Positions 46,520 to 56,800 of a stretch of DNA of 64,000 nt are shown piece by piece. The notes under the pieces were generated by a model. It made no database searches, was not told the DNA's origin, and saw only the letters and a program-made list of their open reading frames with translations. The stretch is from contig NZ_JACKZA010000005.1 in the NCBI RefSeq assembly GCF_015100155.1, positions 62,001-126,000 on the forward strand, in the 5' to 3' direction. Each line of letters begins with the position of its first letter. The first letter of the stretch is position 1. The position numbers and the translations under genes are program-made. Source of the DNA: Acidithiobacillus sp. HP-2. Its GTDB lineage: Bacteria > Pseudomonadota > Gammaproteobacteria > Acidithiobacillales > Acidithiobacillaceae.

Positions 46520-47152
46520 TTCACTACGGGTAATGATTTGATCAGCCTCCCAGTTTTCCGGGGGATGTTGCGCCTCCACATAACCCCAGCCAGCTGCCCA
46601 ACACTGCGTACCCGCCGCGCGGCCCGCCAGTATGTCGCGATGATCATCGCCAATCATGAGGCTTTGTGTGTTTTCGGCGTCCAGTTGCTGCAAGGCATAG
46701 CGAACTGGCAAAGGATCGGGCTTGGCACGGGCGGTGGTATCGCCACTCACGACGACTCCGGGGGCCACCGGCAACGCCAGTGCCGCCACTAGGGGCGTGG
46801 TCAGAAACCCCGGTTTGTTGGTGACGATCCCCCAGGGGGTTTTGCTTTCATCCAGCCAGTGAAGAACCTGCACCATGCCGGGAAACAGGGTGCTCTGTTC
46901 ACAAATCCGCGACAAATAGTCTTCCAGAAATATTTCCCGCAGGACCGGAAATTCACGGTCTTCAGGTTGCAGTCCAAACGCGACCCGCAAAAGTCCACGT
47001 GCGCCCTGGGAGGCTGCCGGGCGCAGGTCAGCCAAGGGCAGGGCAGATAGTCCGCGACTTTCACGCAGCCGGTTGGCCGCCGCCGCCAGATCCGGGGCTG
47101 TATCTACCAGGGTACCATCGAGATCGAAAAGTACTGCGCCAAATTGGGTCAT
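46478..47152 (-). CDS. gph: HAD phosphatase (Gph/MupP type)
   Basis: Encodes 224 residues. HAD motifs: I AVLFDLDGTLVDTAPD, II WGIVTNKPG, III ARAKPDPLP, IV SLMIGDDHRDILAGRAAG. Databases often call this phosphoglycolate phosphatase. However, the gene sits after ubiG and mtaD, as mupP does in Pseudomonas, and shares a SQGARGLL segment like the SGGARAM of MupP. N-acetylmuramate-6-phosphate phosphatase in peptidoglycan recycling is therefore a real alternative. The start overlaps the ubiG stop by four bases. Confidence 0.88.
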   Translation of the reverse strand: MTQFGAVLFDLDGTLVDTAPDLAAAANRLRESRGLSALPLADLRPAASQGARGLLRVAFGLQPEDREFPVLREIFLEDYLSRICEQSTLFPGMVQVLHWLDESKTPWGIVTNKPGFLTTPLVAALALPVAPGVVVSGDTTARAKPDPLPVRYALQQLDAENTQSLMIGDDHRDILAGRAAGTQCWAAGWGYVEAQHPPENWEADQIITRSELLQPALFHVHTAQ

Positions 47153-47841
47153 TTTCGGGTGTGCAGGAGGTAATTCACGGTCACGTCATCATTCAGGCGC
47201 GCCAAATGACGGATGGGATCATAATGCATGCCCTTTAATGTAAGGCTCTGTAACTGTGCCTTGCGGGTCATGGCAATGAGTTCGCTGGGACGAATGAATT
47301 TTTGATAATCGTGGGTGCCGCGTGGCAACAAACCCAACACATACTCGGCACCCACAATAGCCAGGAGGTAACTTTTGGGATGGCGATTGAGAGTCGCAAA
47401 AAAAGCATTGCCGCCGGGCTTCAGCAGTTTTGCACAGGCGGCAACAATGCCAGCAGGATCAGGGACATGCTCCAGCATTTCCATGCAGGTCACGACATCG
47501 TAGGACCTGGGCTGTTCCTCGGCCAGCTCCTCTACAGCCACCCTGCGGTACTGCACTTGCAAGCGCCCGAGTTCGGCGTGGGCCTGCGCCGCCGCAATGC
47601 CATCTGCCGCCAGATCAATGCCCGTAACGTGAGCACCCAGCCGGGCCATGGCTTCTGCCAGCAGACCGCCACCGGTACCCACATCGAGAACGTGCTTACC
47701 GCGCAAACCCTGACAGCCCCGGGCGATAAAGTCCACGCGCAACGGATTGATTTCATGCAGTGTCCGGAAAGGTCCGGCAGGGTCCCACCAGGTGCTGGCG
47801 AGCGCATCAAATTTGCTGACTTCGGCCTGATCCATGTTCAT
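47149..47841 (-). CDS. ubiG: Ubiquinone O-methyltransferase UbiG
   Basis: Encodes 230 residues. Class I SAM methyltransferase: FDALASTWWDPAGPFRTLHE (UbiG signature), GKHVLDVGTGGGLLAEAMAR (motif I), VTCMEMLEHVPDPAGIV and LKPGGNAFFATLNRHPKSYL, and a membrane-binding insert around YVLGLLPRGTHDYQKFI. Performs both O-methylations in ubiquinone synthesis. Overlaps its neighbours by four bases on each side (mtaD before, gph after). Confidence 0.96.
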   Translation of the reverse strand: MNMDQAEVSKFDALASTWWDPAGPFRTLHEINPLRVDFIARGCQGLRGKHVLDVGTGGGLLAEAMARLGAHVTGIDLAADGIAAAQAHAELGRLQVQYRRVAVEELAEEQPRSYDVVTCMEMLEHVPDPAGIVAACAKLLKPGGNAFFATLNRHPKSYLLAIVGAEYVLGLLPRGTHDYQKFIRPSELIAMTRKAQLQSLTLKGMHYDPIRHLARLNDDVTVNYLLHTRK

Positions 47842-49196
47842 GTATTTTGATCCTTGTCGCGAATGCGCTTAACCCATGTTTGCGCGCGGCTGAATAATGC
47901 CTGCTCTTCCCAATCCACCGCCTGACCCTGACGAATACGGATTTGGCCATCCACCCAGACGTGGGTAACCTGATCGCGTCCGGCACAGTAGGCGACCTGG
48001 GATACCGGGTCATAGACCGGGAAGGTGGCCGGGTGGTCGAGGGAAATGGCGATGCAATCCGCAGCCTTGCCGGGTTCCAGACTGCCGGTCAGGTCCCCCC
48101 AGCCGATGGCTTCGGCACCTCCCAAAGTAGCTGCTTCCAGAACTTCCCAGGCCGGGAAGGCCGTCGGATCGCCGCTGAAACCTTTGGCCAGCAAGGCCGC
48201 AGTGCGCAGTTCACCGAGCATGTCGAGATCGTTATTGCTGGCAGCACCATCCGTACCGATGGCTACAGCGATACCCTGCTCACGAATACGGGCCACGGGG
48301 GCGATGCCGGAACCGAGTTTAAGATTGGATTCCGGGCAGTGGGCGATGTGCAGCCCGCTATCCCGACAAATCGTCAAGTCATCAGCGTCCAGTTGGGTCA
48401 TGTGTACCGCCAGAAAACGCGGATTCAAAAGACCCAGCTCCGCGAGCCGCGCAAGGGGACGCCGACCATGCTGAGCGAGACTTTCTTCCACCTCATGGGC
48501 GGTTTCATGGACATGCATGTGGACGGGCAGTTGTTCGGCTTCGGCCAGTTCTCTGGTACCCCGTAAACCGGCGTCAGCAACGGTATAAGGTGCATGGGGT
48601 GCGAGACTTTGGCGGATCAGCGGCATTTGCTGCAGGCGGGGGAGAAGATCAGCGGCCGCTTGCAGGCAGGCATCGGCATTTGCGGCATAAGCCGTGGGGA
48701 AATCGATGATGACATGCCCGATGTGGGCACGCATACCCATGTTCTGAGCACTCCGGGCGGCGGCTTCGGGAAAAAAATACATATCATTGAAAGTGGTGGT
48801 TCCGCCACGCAGCATTTCTGCGATGGCCAGTTCCGTACCCATGCTGACAAATTCCGGGCTGACAAAACGTCCTTCCACGGGCCAGATGTGTTCGTTCAGC
48901 CAAGTCATCAGGGGCAGGTCATCGGCGAGCCCGCGCATCAGGGTCATGGCTGCATGCGTATGGGCATTGACGAAACCGGGCATCAACACATGCTGCTCCA
49001 GTGCCGTGTTTTCTGCTGCGCTATATGCCGCATGAATTTCGTCCCGGGGACCGATAGCGACAATGCGCCCCTGCTGGATGGCCAGTGCATGATGGTGCAG
49101 CAGTACGCGGGGACGCACCGGAATGACCCAGCGCGCACTGATAATTTGATCGACCACTGGTTTTGCAGCGTGTTGTGATGGCACACCCGACCTCAT
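47838..49196 (-). CDS. mtaD: 5-methylthioadenosine / S-adenosylhomocysteine deaminase
   Basis: Encodes 452 residues of the TRZ/ATZ amidohydrolase family. Metal ligands: MPGFVNAHTHAAMTLMRG (HxH), MHVHETAHEVEES, AVHMTQLDADDL and AIGTDGAASNNDLDML (Asp). It deaminates methylthioadenosine to methylthioinosine, as shown for the Pseudomonas aeruginosa homologue in the same mtaD-ubiG-mupP order. With mtnA at 15.3 kb it points to a deaminase route of methionine salvage. The ATG at 49196 lies in a short gap after mltB. Confidence 0.93.
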   Translation of the reverse strand: MRSGVPSQHAAKPVVDQIISARWVIPVRPRVLLHHHALAIQQGRIVAIGPRDEIHAAYSAAENTALEQHVLMPGFVNAHTHAAMTLMRGLADDLPLMTWLNEHIWPVEGRFVSPEFVSMGTELAIAEMLRGGTTTFNDMYFFPEAAARSAQNMGMRAHIGHVIIDFPTAYAANADACLQAAADLLPRLQQMPLIRQSLAPHAPYTVADAGLRGTRELAEAEQLPVHMHVHETAHEVEESLAQHGRRPLARLAELGLLNPRFLAVHMTQLDADDLTICRDSGLHIAHCPESNLKLGSGIAPVARIREQGIAVAIGTDGAASNNDLDMLGELRTAALLAKGFSGDPTAFPAWEVLEAATLGGAEAIGWGDLTGSLEPGKAADCIAISLDHPATFPVYDPVSQVAYCAGRDQVTHVWVDGQIRIRQGQAVDWEEQALFSRAQTWVKRIRDKDQNT

Positions 49197-49284
49197 GACC
49201 TGATATTAGGGGTGCCTCATCTTAACACGGGGGCGCTGGCGTGAGGCAATTGTCCCGTTGGTTGGTCCTGTGCCGTTTTCGGCT

Positions 49285-50460
49285 TCAGCCATCCAGTGCC
49301 CGTTGAATGGCCCGGGAATAAGCCCAGACAGTGGCTGAATAATACACGCTGGGATTGTAGCCCATGATGGCGTAGAAGTTGGGGTAGGCAATAAACAGTG
49401 TAGGACCTTCGGCAGTTTGCAGGCGGAGCAGACCAACAGGGGTGTCAGCAGGCAAGGATGCGGGTTCTTCCGGCTGAATTCCGGCGGCCAGCAGTTGCCC
49501 CAAGGGATGCTTGCCGTGCAGGAAGGCGGTAGCGTCAACCCCGCTGGAACCCGCCACTCTGGCCATGACCGGTTGCCCTGGCTGCCAACCATGGCCCAGA
49601 AAGAAATTGGCCGTAGAGGCCAGCACATCGGCGGGAGATTGCCAGAGATTGGGCAGAGGACCGCCAGGAGGATCATTCCAGACAATGCCGTAACGCAAAT
49701 AACTGCTGGCCAGGAATTGCGACATCCCCATGGCCCCGGCTTCAGAACCCATCAGGGTTGCTGGTGACACCCCCAGCTTTTGGGCCAATTTCAGGGTTTC
49801 AGCAGTTTCATGCAGAAAAAACCGGCGGCGCCCCGGCAAAGCCAGTGAGAGGCTAAGGTTGCTGTTCAGTACCGAAAAGTTCCCCATGAAGGAACCAAAG
49901 CCAGTTTCAATATTGAGAATACCCATCAAAATCGATCCGGGAACCCCGTATTTCTGGCTGACCTGCTCAAGCAGGGCACTGTGCGCATTCCAGAACTGCA
50001 ATCCCCGGTTAATCCGGTCAGGATGCAGAAAACGGTCTCGATAGCGCCACCACGGATACGGGGCTGAGGGCTGCTGGCTGGGTGGCGGCGGGGTCATCAG
50101 CGTTACGGCGCGGGCATTGAAGCGGGCGTTTTGCATGGCTGGAATGACATAACTGGCCGGCAGGTCATCGTTTATCTGTAAATGACAGGCAATTTCCTGG
50201 AGTTGCCGTTGGTATTGCTGAGGGAAATTGGGAAAATAAACATCCCGTACGCAGGAAACCGGCGGAGCAGGGAGCATGTTTTGCGCCTGTTGGACGGTTA
50301 ATGGCTGAGTTGTGGAAGTTGAAGCGCTGGAACCCGGCATGGTCTGGGCGGTAGGGTTGCTGACGGTACCAGTAGGCCCGACTTCGGTGGCACAGGCCGA
50401 AAGCAGGATAGCCATGATGCTGGTACTGAAAATGCTTCGGATGATGGATTTGAGGTGCAT
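49285..50460 (-). CDS. mltB: Membrane-bound lytic murein transglycosylase B
   Basis: Encodes 391 residues from ATG 50460; the longer frame to 50604 has no signal sequence. Lipobox LLSAC (Cys23). SLT-like MltB core: YGVPGSILMGILNIETGFGS, where the catalytic Glu is in the ETGFG motif, followed by NLSLSLALPGRRRFF and GSEAGAMGMSQFLASSYLRY. C-terminal LFIAYPNFYAIMGYNPSVYY is conserved. Cleaves glycan strands to anhydromuropeptides. It belongs with the NlpC/P60 lipoprotein gene upstream on the same strand. Confidence 0.92.
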   Translation of the reverse strand: MHLKSIIRSIFSTSIMAILLSACATEVGPTGTVSNPTAQTMPGSSASTSTTQPLTVQQAQNMLPAPPVSCVRDVYFPNFPQQYQRQLQEIACHLQINDDLPASYVIPAMQNARFNARAVTLMTPPPPSQQPSAPYPWWRYRDRFLHPDRINRGLQFWNAHSALLEQVSQKYGVPGSILMGILNIETGFGSFMGNFSVLNSNLSLSLALPGRRRFFLHETAETLKLAQKLGVSPATLMGSEAGAMGMSQFLASSYLRYGIVWNDPPGGPLPNLWQSPADVLASTANFFLGHGWQPGQPVMARVAGSSGVDATAFLHGKHPLGQLLAAGIQPEEPASLPADTPVGLLRLQTAEGPTLFIAYPNFYAIMGYNPSVYYSATVWAYSRAIQRALDG

Positions 50461-50503
50461 GTGCTCACTCGTTGTCTTGTTGAAATTTGGATCGGATACG
50501 TGT

Positions 50504-51085
50504 TCAGTTATCGCGCATGGCCAGTAATTCTCTGGGCATGGGCCGTCGTACACCATCCAGACGTTCAGCCCAGTAAGGGATTTGCAGGCTTTGCACGGCG
50601 ACACCCTGGCGTCGGTTCAGTGCGCTGACAAACTGTTGCCCACCGATGTAAATCCCTACATGTGAAAAAGGTTGTCCCATGGTATTGAAAAACACCAGAT
50701 CACCAGGGCGGATACGACTTAAGGGAACGGACGGCAGGGCAGCGGCCTGGGCATAAGAAGTTCTGGGAATATCCACGCCAGCCTGCTCCAGCACATATTG
50801 AATGAGGCCACTGCAGTCAAAGCCGGTCTGGGGAGTGTCTCCTCCCCATCGGTAGTCCTTGCCGATTTCCGAAATGGCATGTACCAGAACAGCATCCAGA
50901 GTAGTAGCTTCAGCGTGCTGCACATAATCGGAGGATCGTACCGGGGGCTGGGGTGGGAGTGGGGAAGAAGAAGGGCTATTGGGGGCCATGCTGGCACAGC
51001 CACTGAGCGTCAATGTCAAAAACAGAAGAGTTACTCCCCCCCGTTTGAGGGGACTATTCGCAAACATAAAGTACTGCCTTGACAT
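50504..51085 (-). CDS. NlpC/P60 family lipoprotein (peptidoglycan endopeptidase)
   Basis: Encodes 193 residues from ATG 51085, preferred over ATG 51100 because GAGG lies eight bases before it. Lipoprotein signal with lipobox LSGC (Cys30). After a proline-rich linker, the NlpC/P60 domain shows GKDYRWGGDTPQTGFDCSGL (catalytic Cys), RIRPGDLVFFNTMGQPFSHV (catalytic His) and ALNRRQGVAVQSL. Probably an outer-membrane Spr/MepS-like DL-endopeptidase. The next gene downstream is mltB. Confidence 0.92.
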   Translation of the reverse strand: MSRQYFMFANSPLKRGGVTLLFLTLTLSGCASMAPNSPSSSPLPPQPPVRSSDYVQHAEATTLDAVLVHAISEIGKDYRWGGDTPQTGFDCSGLIQYVLEQAGVDIPRTSYAQAAALPSVPLSRIRPGDLVFFNTMGQPFSHVGIYIGGQQFVSALNRRQGVAVQSLQIPYWAERLDGVRRPMPRELLAMRDN

Positions 51086-51236
51086 AGGCGTCTTCCTCAT
51101 TCTTTTTTCTAAGGAAAGTAAATAGCCTAATTCTTGTGATTTGGCAAGAGAGGCTAACCATGGGAGACAAACTGCTGGTTGACCTGAATGGCTGCGATTG
51201 GTATTTTACGCGCTCTCTGGAACCGTTCGGCATCCA

Positions 51237-51311
51237 GGGCGGTTAGCTCAGTGGTAGAGCACTGCCTTCACACGGCAGGGGTCACAGGTTCGAACCCTGT
51301 ACCGCCCACCA
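51237..51311 (+). tRNA. tRNA-Val (CAC anticodon)
   Basis: A 75-base cloverleaf with encoded CCA. The acceptor GGGCGGT pairs with ACCGCCC, the anticodon stem-loop is CTGCC-TTCACAC-GGCAG (CAC), and the T-arm is ACAGGTTCGAACCCTGT. The surrounding gap (51086-51501) has otherwise only a 28-codon frame at 51160-51246 that runs into the tRNA. The capsule cluster starts after this tRNA. Confidence 0.97.
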
Positions 51312-51501
51312 AATAAAACTTAATAAGCAACTCAGCCGCTCTCCAATGATGTGGCTCTGGCTCAGTACGACGGGCTAATCTGGCTGATATAGCGCATAGC
51401 CGTGCCTATTGGATGACCTCCAAGTTGATATTCGGTTACAATCAAGCAGGAAATAATATTACCAACTTTTCAACTGACCGTTTTTTCTGAGGATGTTGCT
51501 G

Positions 51502-52683
51502 ATGACAACAGGTTATCCGGGTTTGCGCGCTTTGACTGTCGGTCTGCTGCTGGCGGGGCTCGCGGGTTGCTCCTCCTACATGCCTTACGCAGGACCGCGT
51601 GCCGGACCCGTGGAGAACGTGGCCCACAATAAGACCTTGCGCGGCATTCAGCTGGTCAAGGTGGATTATGCGCTTGCCCATCAGATTCGGATTCGGGCGG
51701 ATACACCTCAGTTAAACCTGCTGCGCGACTTCAGTAACCCCAATCCGCGACTGTATACGGTGGGGCCTGGCGATACCCTGCAGGTTTATATCTGGGAGGC
51801 ACCACCCGCCATGCTTTTTGCTTCTGCCGGAGCGGCAAACAGCACTACGGGTTCCGGTTCGGTGATGACCTCCATTCCGGAGCAAATGGTGGGTAGTAAT
51901 GGCGATATCATCATTCCTTTTGCCGGTAAAATTTCCTGTGCCGGTAAAACCCTGGACGACATTGGTGCTGAAATCCGTGCCCGGCTGAAAAATATGGCCC
52001 ATGATCCCCAGGTGGTGGTCCGCCTGGTCAGTAACCATGCCCAGAGCATTTCCGTAGTCGGCAATGTGCGTAAAAGTACCCAGGTTCCGCTGATTCCTGG
52101 CGGAGTCAGCGTGCTGCAGGCGCTGGCGGCAGCGGGCGGGGTCGATAAACCGGTGAACAAGGTCACCATTCAGCTTTCTCATCAGGGGAAGGTGTTGCAA
52201 CTGCCTCTGGAAGACGTGATTCGGCACCCCGAAGAAAATGTTTCCTTGCGGGCAGGGGATGTGATTACGGCACTTTATCAGCCGCTGCATGTGACCGTCA
52301 TGGGAGCGACCACTCAGACCAAAGAAATTGATTTTGAAGCCTCGGGTATCAGTCTGGCACAAGCTCTGGCCAGAGCAGGTGGTTTGAATGGCAATGAAGC
52401 TGATGCCAAGGCGGTATTTGTTTTCCGCCTGGAAAAACCCAATTTCCTCACCAATTGGCCAGAACCGCTGCAAACCAATGCCGAAGGGGAAGTGCCCGTG
52501 GTGTTCCGCTTTGACTTCAGCAATCCTGCCACGCTTTTTGCGGCACAAGAGTTCCCTATCCAGAACAAGGATCTGATTTATGTGGCCTCGGCACCTATTA
52601 CCGATCTTCAGAAATTCCTGGGCCTGATCGTGCAGATTGTTTACCCGATTCAGGGCCTGAGTACGGCGGGCATCGTCAAGTAA
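51502..52683 (+). CDS. Outer-membrane polysaccharide export lipoprotein (Wza/KpsD type)
   Basis: Encodes 393 residues from ATG 51502, which has GAGG nine bases upstream; ATG 51493 sits directly on the GAGG. Lipoprotein signal with Cys23 in LAGLAGCSSY. The Poly_export domain (YTVGPGDTLQVYIWEAPPAM, GDIIIPFAGKISCAGKTLDD) is followed by two SLBB-type domains (VVGNVRKSTQVPLIPGGVSV, VTVMGATTQTKEIDFEASGI). It would form the outer-membrane gate for capsule export. First gene of the capsule/lipid cluster. No ABC exporter genes are in view. Confidence 0.9.
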   Translation: MTTGYPGLRALTVGLLLAGLAGCSSYMPYAGPRAGPVENVAHNKTLRGIQLVKVDYALAHQIRIRADTPQLNLLRDFSNPNPRLYTVGPGDTLQVYIWEAPPAMLFASAGAANSTTGSGSVMTSIPEQMVGSNGDIIIPFAGKISCAGKTLDDIGAEIRARLKNMAHDPQVVVRLVSNHAQSISVVGNVRKSTQVPLIPGGVSVLQALAAAGGVDKPVNKVTIQLSHQGKVLQLPLEDVIRHPEENVSLRAGDVITALYQPLHVTVMGATTQTKEIDFEASGISLAQALARAGGLNGNEADAKAVFVFRLEKPNFLTNWPEPLQTNAEGEVPVVFRFDFSNPATLFAAQEFPIQNKDLIYVASAPITDLQKFLGLIVQIVYPIQGLSTAGIVK

Positions 52684-52690
52684 GCATTTT

Positions 52691-53866
52691 ATGGCAGATC
52701 TTGGCGAAGCCCCGGTTTATATAGATATTACCCGGCTTGTCCACCGTATGCGCAAGGGGCGCATACCGACCGGGGTAGACCGGGTGTGTCTCGCCTATGT
52801 TGGTCACTTCCATGGCCGGGCACAGGCCATGATGATTCATAATGGTGTGGCGGTTGCCCTATCGGTAATCACCTCCATGACCCTGTTTGATACTTTGCAG
52901 GCCTGGGCGCATGGGCAGCGGCATGGCAGTCTTGCCAAGACGGTTGGGTACATGTTGAAACTGGCCTTTCGTCCGGTAAAATCCGGCAGCTGGGTTTTGA
53001 ACATGGGCCACAGTGGGCTGGACCGACCCAGCTATCTGGCCTGGCTGCGTCGCAAAAAAATGCGTCTGCTGGTGATGGCCCATGACCTGATTCCCGTGAC
53101 CCATCCACATTTCTGTCAGCTCGATGCAACCCAACGCCATGGAAAACGCCTGCAGGTGATTCTCGGGCAGTCGGCAGGTATTGTCAGCAATTCGCAGCAC
53201 ACCGCCGAGGCGCTTCGCGACTATGCAGAAAATATCAAGATGTCGATACCGCCGATGGCGGTCATACCCCTGGGTACGCATTTAAGGCGTAGCCCGGTCA
53301 GCGGTCCCGAAGTTGCGCCGGCAAGGCCCTATTTTGTGGTGGTGGGAACTCTGGAACCCCGAAAAAACCATGCTTTCCTGCTCTATCTCTGGCAACGTAT
53401 GATGGCGGAGTGGCGTTGGAATCATATTCCCCAATTACGCATTATTGGCCAGGTAGGCTGGATGTGCGGCGATTTACTGTATGAATTGCAGCATAATGAG
53501 CGATTGAAAGAACACGTCGAATTTCTTCCGCACTGCAGTGACGCAGAAGTGCTCGCGCATCTTCGTGGCGCTCAGGCCTTACTTTTTCCTTCGCATGCGG
53601 AAGGATTCGGGTTGCCTTTACTGGAAGCTCTGGAATCAGGGGTACCGGTGTTGGCCAATCCGCTGCCCGTATTTGCGGAAATAGCAGGAAATATTCCGGA
53701 ATATCTGGATACGGATGACGAAGCAGTCTGGCTGCAGGCTATTCGCGATTTCAGCGAGCGTGATCACGAACGCCGTCAACAGCAGCTGCAGAGAATAAAA
53801 GGTTTTGTTGCCCCGACATGGTCTGAACATTTTGAAAAATTCGAACAATTTGTGAGCTTATTGTGA
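52691..53866 (+). CDS. Glycosyltransferase family 4-like protein
   Basis: Encodes 391 residues. GT-B fold: N-terminal half with VYIDITRLVHRMRKGRIPTG (donor/acceptor loop, typical of a GT4 subgroup acting on capsule), and C-terminal half with PYFVVVGTLEPRKNHAFLLY and PSHAEGFGLPLLEALESGVP, the E-x7-E nucleotide-sugar motif. No membrane helices. It would transfer a sugar during capsule repeat or linker synthesis. It starts seven bases after the export gene and its stop overlaps the PKS start. Confidence 0.9.
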   Translation: MADLGEAPVYIDITRLVHRMRKGRIPTGVDRVCLAYVGHFHGRAQAMMIHNGVAVALSVITSMTLFDTLQAWAHGQRHGSLAKTVGYMLKLAFRPVKSGSWVLNMGHSGLDRPSYLAWLRRKKMRLLVMAHDLIPVTHPHFCQLDATQRHGKRLQVILGQSAGIVSNSQHTAEALRDYAENIKMSIPPMAVIPLGTHLRRSPVSGPEVAPARPYFVVVGTLEPRKNHAFLLYLWQRMMAEWRWNHIPQLRIIGQVGWMCGDLLYELQHNERLKEHVEFLPHCSDAEVLAHLRGAQALLFPSHAEGFGLPLLEALESGVPVLANPLPVFAEIAGNIPEYLDTDDEAVWLQAIRDFSERDHERRQQQLQRIKGFVAPTWSEHFEKFEQFVSLL

Positions 53867-56800
53867 AAAAAGTTGCAATTATTGGTTATGCCTCCCGATT
53901 ACCACAGTGCCGAGACAAAGGCAGCTTCTGGCAACATTTGTTGACGGGAGATGATCTGATCACCCAGGTAGCCGAAGACCGCTGGGCGCAAGAGTATCTG
54001 CAGCACCCGCAACGCAGTCATCCCGGCACATCAGTCACTTTTGCCGCCGGTTCATTGGGTGAAGTATCGGGTTTTGATGCCGGTTTTTTTCGCATTTCTC
54101 CGCGTGAAGCCGCTGCCATAGATCCCCAGCAGCGCCTGCTGCTGGAAATGAGCTGGGAGGCCTTTGCCCATGCCGGCATCCGCCCTGAACATCTGCGTGG
54201 CAGTCGCTGCGGCGTGTTTATCGGGCTGGCCAGCACCGACTATGCTTCGCGGCTGGCGGATGATCTGGCCGCCGTGGATGCCAATACCGCCACGGGCTCA
54301 ACGGCCAGTATTGCGGCGAATCGGCTGTCTTATTTTTACGACTTGCGGGGACCCAGTTTTATTGTAGATACCGCCTGTTCTTCGACGCTGGTAGCCTTTC
54401 ATCAGGCTTGCCAGTCGATACTGCACGGGGAAACGGATCTGGCCCTGACCGGAGCCATCAGCCTGCATCTGCATCCTTACGGATTTCTCATTTTTTCCAA
54501 AGCCTCCATGCTTTCCAAACGTGGACGCTGCCGCCCCTTTGATGCTTCTGCAGATGGTTATGTGCGTTCCGAGGGCGGAGGAGTATTTATCCTCAAGGAT
54601 CATGCACAGGCACTGCGCGATGGTGACCGGATCCTGGCGGTGGTGGCCCACAGCGCCATCAATACGGACGGGTACAAATCCGGTTTGACCATTCCCGGAG
54701 TCAATACCCAGCAAAGCCTGTTGGAACAGGCTTACGCCGCTGCAGGAATTGATCCCCGGCAACTGGATTATCTGGAAGCCCATGGTACCGGGACTTCCAT
54801 AGGGGATCCGATTGAAGTGGAAGCCATTGGCAGGGCATTGGGTATCCATCGCGATGCCGATCAGCCACTACCCATCGGTTCCGTAAAAAGTAACATCGGC
54901 CATCTGGAAACCGCCTCGGGTATTCCGGGTTTGCTGAAAAGTATTCTGGTCCTGCAAAACCGTTTGATTCCGCCGACTATTGGGATAGAAACCCTTAATC
55001 CCCGACTGGCTTTGGATACCTACCACCTGGAAGTGGTGCAGCGTATGCGTCCACTCCGTGCCGAAGGCCCCTTGCTGGTGGGGGTTAATTCTTTTGGCTT
55101 CGGGGGTGCCAATGCCCACATCATTCTGGAATCCGCCAAAGTCCCGCGCCAACGCCGATCCCCGCGCTGGCGGAGTTCGGCCGATGGTCATAAACCGCTT
55201 TGTCTGAGTGCGGCTACGCCCTCTGCGCTGCAAGCCGTGGCTCAGGACTTTGCAGACTGGCTGGCGACTGCGGACCAGGAGAAATTTTATGCGGCACTGT
55301 ATCAGGCCAATTTCCGCCGGGCCTGGCTGGCGCAGCGCGTTATTTTCTGGATGAACCCTCAGGAAAACATGGCCGCGCAACTGCGTGCCTTTGCTGAAGG
55401 AAAGGGCGACAGCGTCGCTGCCCAGGCCATGGAAAAAATACAAGGACCGGTATTTGTCTACTCCGGCAATGGTAGTCAATGGGCAGGCATGGGGCAGGCA
55501 CTGCTTCAGGACCCGGTGTTCGCCCGCAGCATCGCTGAAGTGGATCGCCACTTTGCGCCTCTGGCTGGTTACACGCTACAGGATGAACTGGCAGGATGTC
55601 TGGGAGATGAACGCTATTTAGCCACTGAACAGGCGCAACCGGCCCTGTTTGCCCTGCAGGTTGGCATTACGGCCATGCTCCGTGCCGAGGGAATTGTGGC
55701 GGCGGCAGTTGCCGGTCACAGTGTTGGCGAGGTGGCTGCTGCCTGGGCCAGTGGTGCCCTGACTTTGGCCGAGGCGGTGCTGGTCATATACGAGCGGAGC
55801 CGTTTGCAGGGTCAGTCGCGAGGGCAGGGGCAAATGACGGCAGTCGCGCTTTCAGCCGATGTGCTGATACCCCATCTTCACGATTGGGGTCTGGACCAGA
55901 GCATAAGCATTGCTGCCTGGAACAGTCACCGGGGGGCAACCGTGGTTGGCAGTAGCGTAGCGCTGGGTGAACTGGAGAAAAAGTTCCAGGCTCAAGGTGT
56001 CGGCCATAAACGGCTGGATATCGATTACCCTTTCCATAGCGCCTGCATGGACCCGCTCCATGCGGAGCTGATGGAAGTTCTGCAGGAACTGAAACCGCAG
56101 GCAACGCAAATTCCCTTTATTTCTGCGGTCAGCGGAACGGTGCTTGCCGGTGAAGCCCTGGACGCCGACTACTGGTGGCGCAATATTCGTGAGCCCGTCC
56201 GTTTCCAGCAGGCAGCCGCCGTCGCTCTGGAACAATGGAATCTGTTTGTAGAAATTGGTGGTCATGCAGTGCTGCGGGGTTATCTGCAGGAGGCAATCAC
56301 CGCAGGTGGACAGGAAGGGCGGGTGATTCCCACCCTGCGTCGCAACGAAAATCATCCGGAAGCCATCCGTCAGACCCTGGCGGCACTGTGGCTGGCTGGC
56401 GTTGAGCCCGACTGGAAGCGGTATTTTCCGGTTCGCAGTTCGCTCGTGGATTTGCCCGATTATCCCTGGGAACGGGAAAGGCATTGGCATCAAACGACCC
56501 CGGAATCAGCAGGTACTTTATATCGTTATGCGGTGCATCCTCTGCTGGGGCATCCTGTGGCCGGACATCCGCATGAATGGGAACAAAGTCTGGACACGTC
56601 CCGCCAGGCTTTTCTGGCAGATCATCAGGTTGGGGATGGCGTGGTTTTCCCCGGCGCGGGTTTTGTCGAACTGGCACTGGCTGCAGCCCGGGAAAAACTG
56701 ACGGAACGCCAGGATACCCGGGCCTGGACGGTGGAAGAGCTGGATATTCTTCTGCCTTTGCTGCTGGACAGTGCGCGCAGCAGGATCGTCCGCGTGGAGC

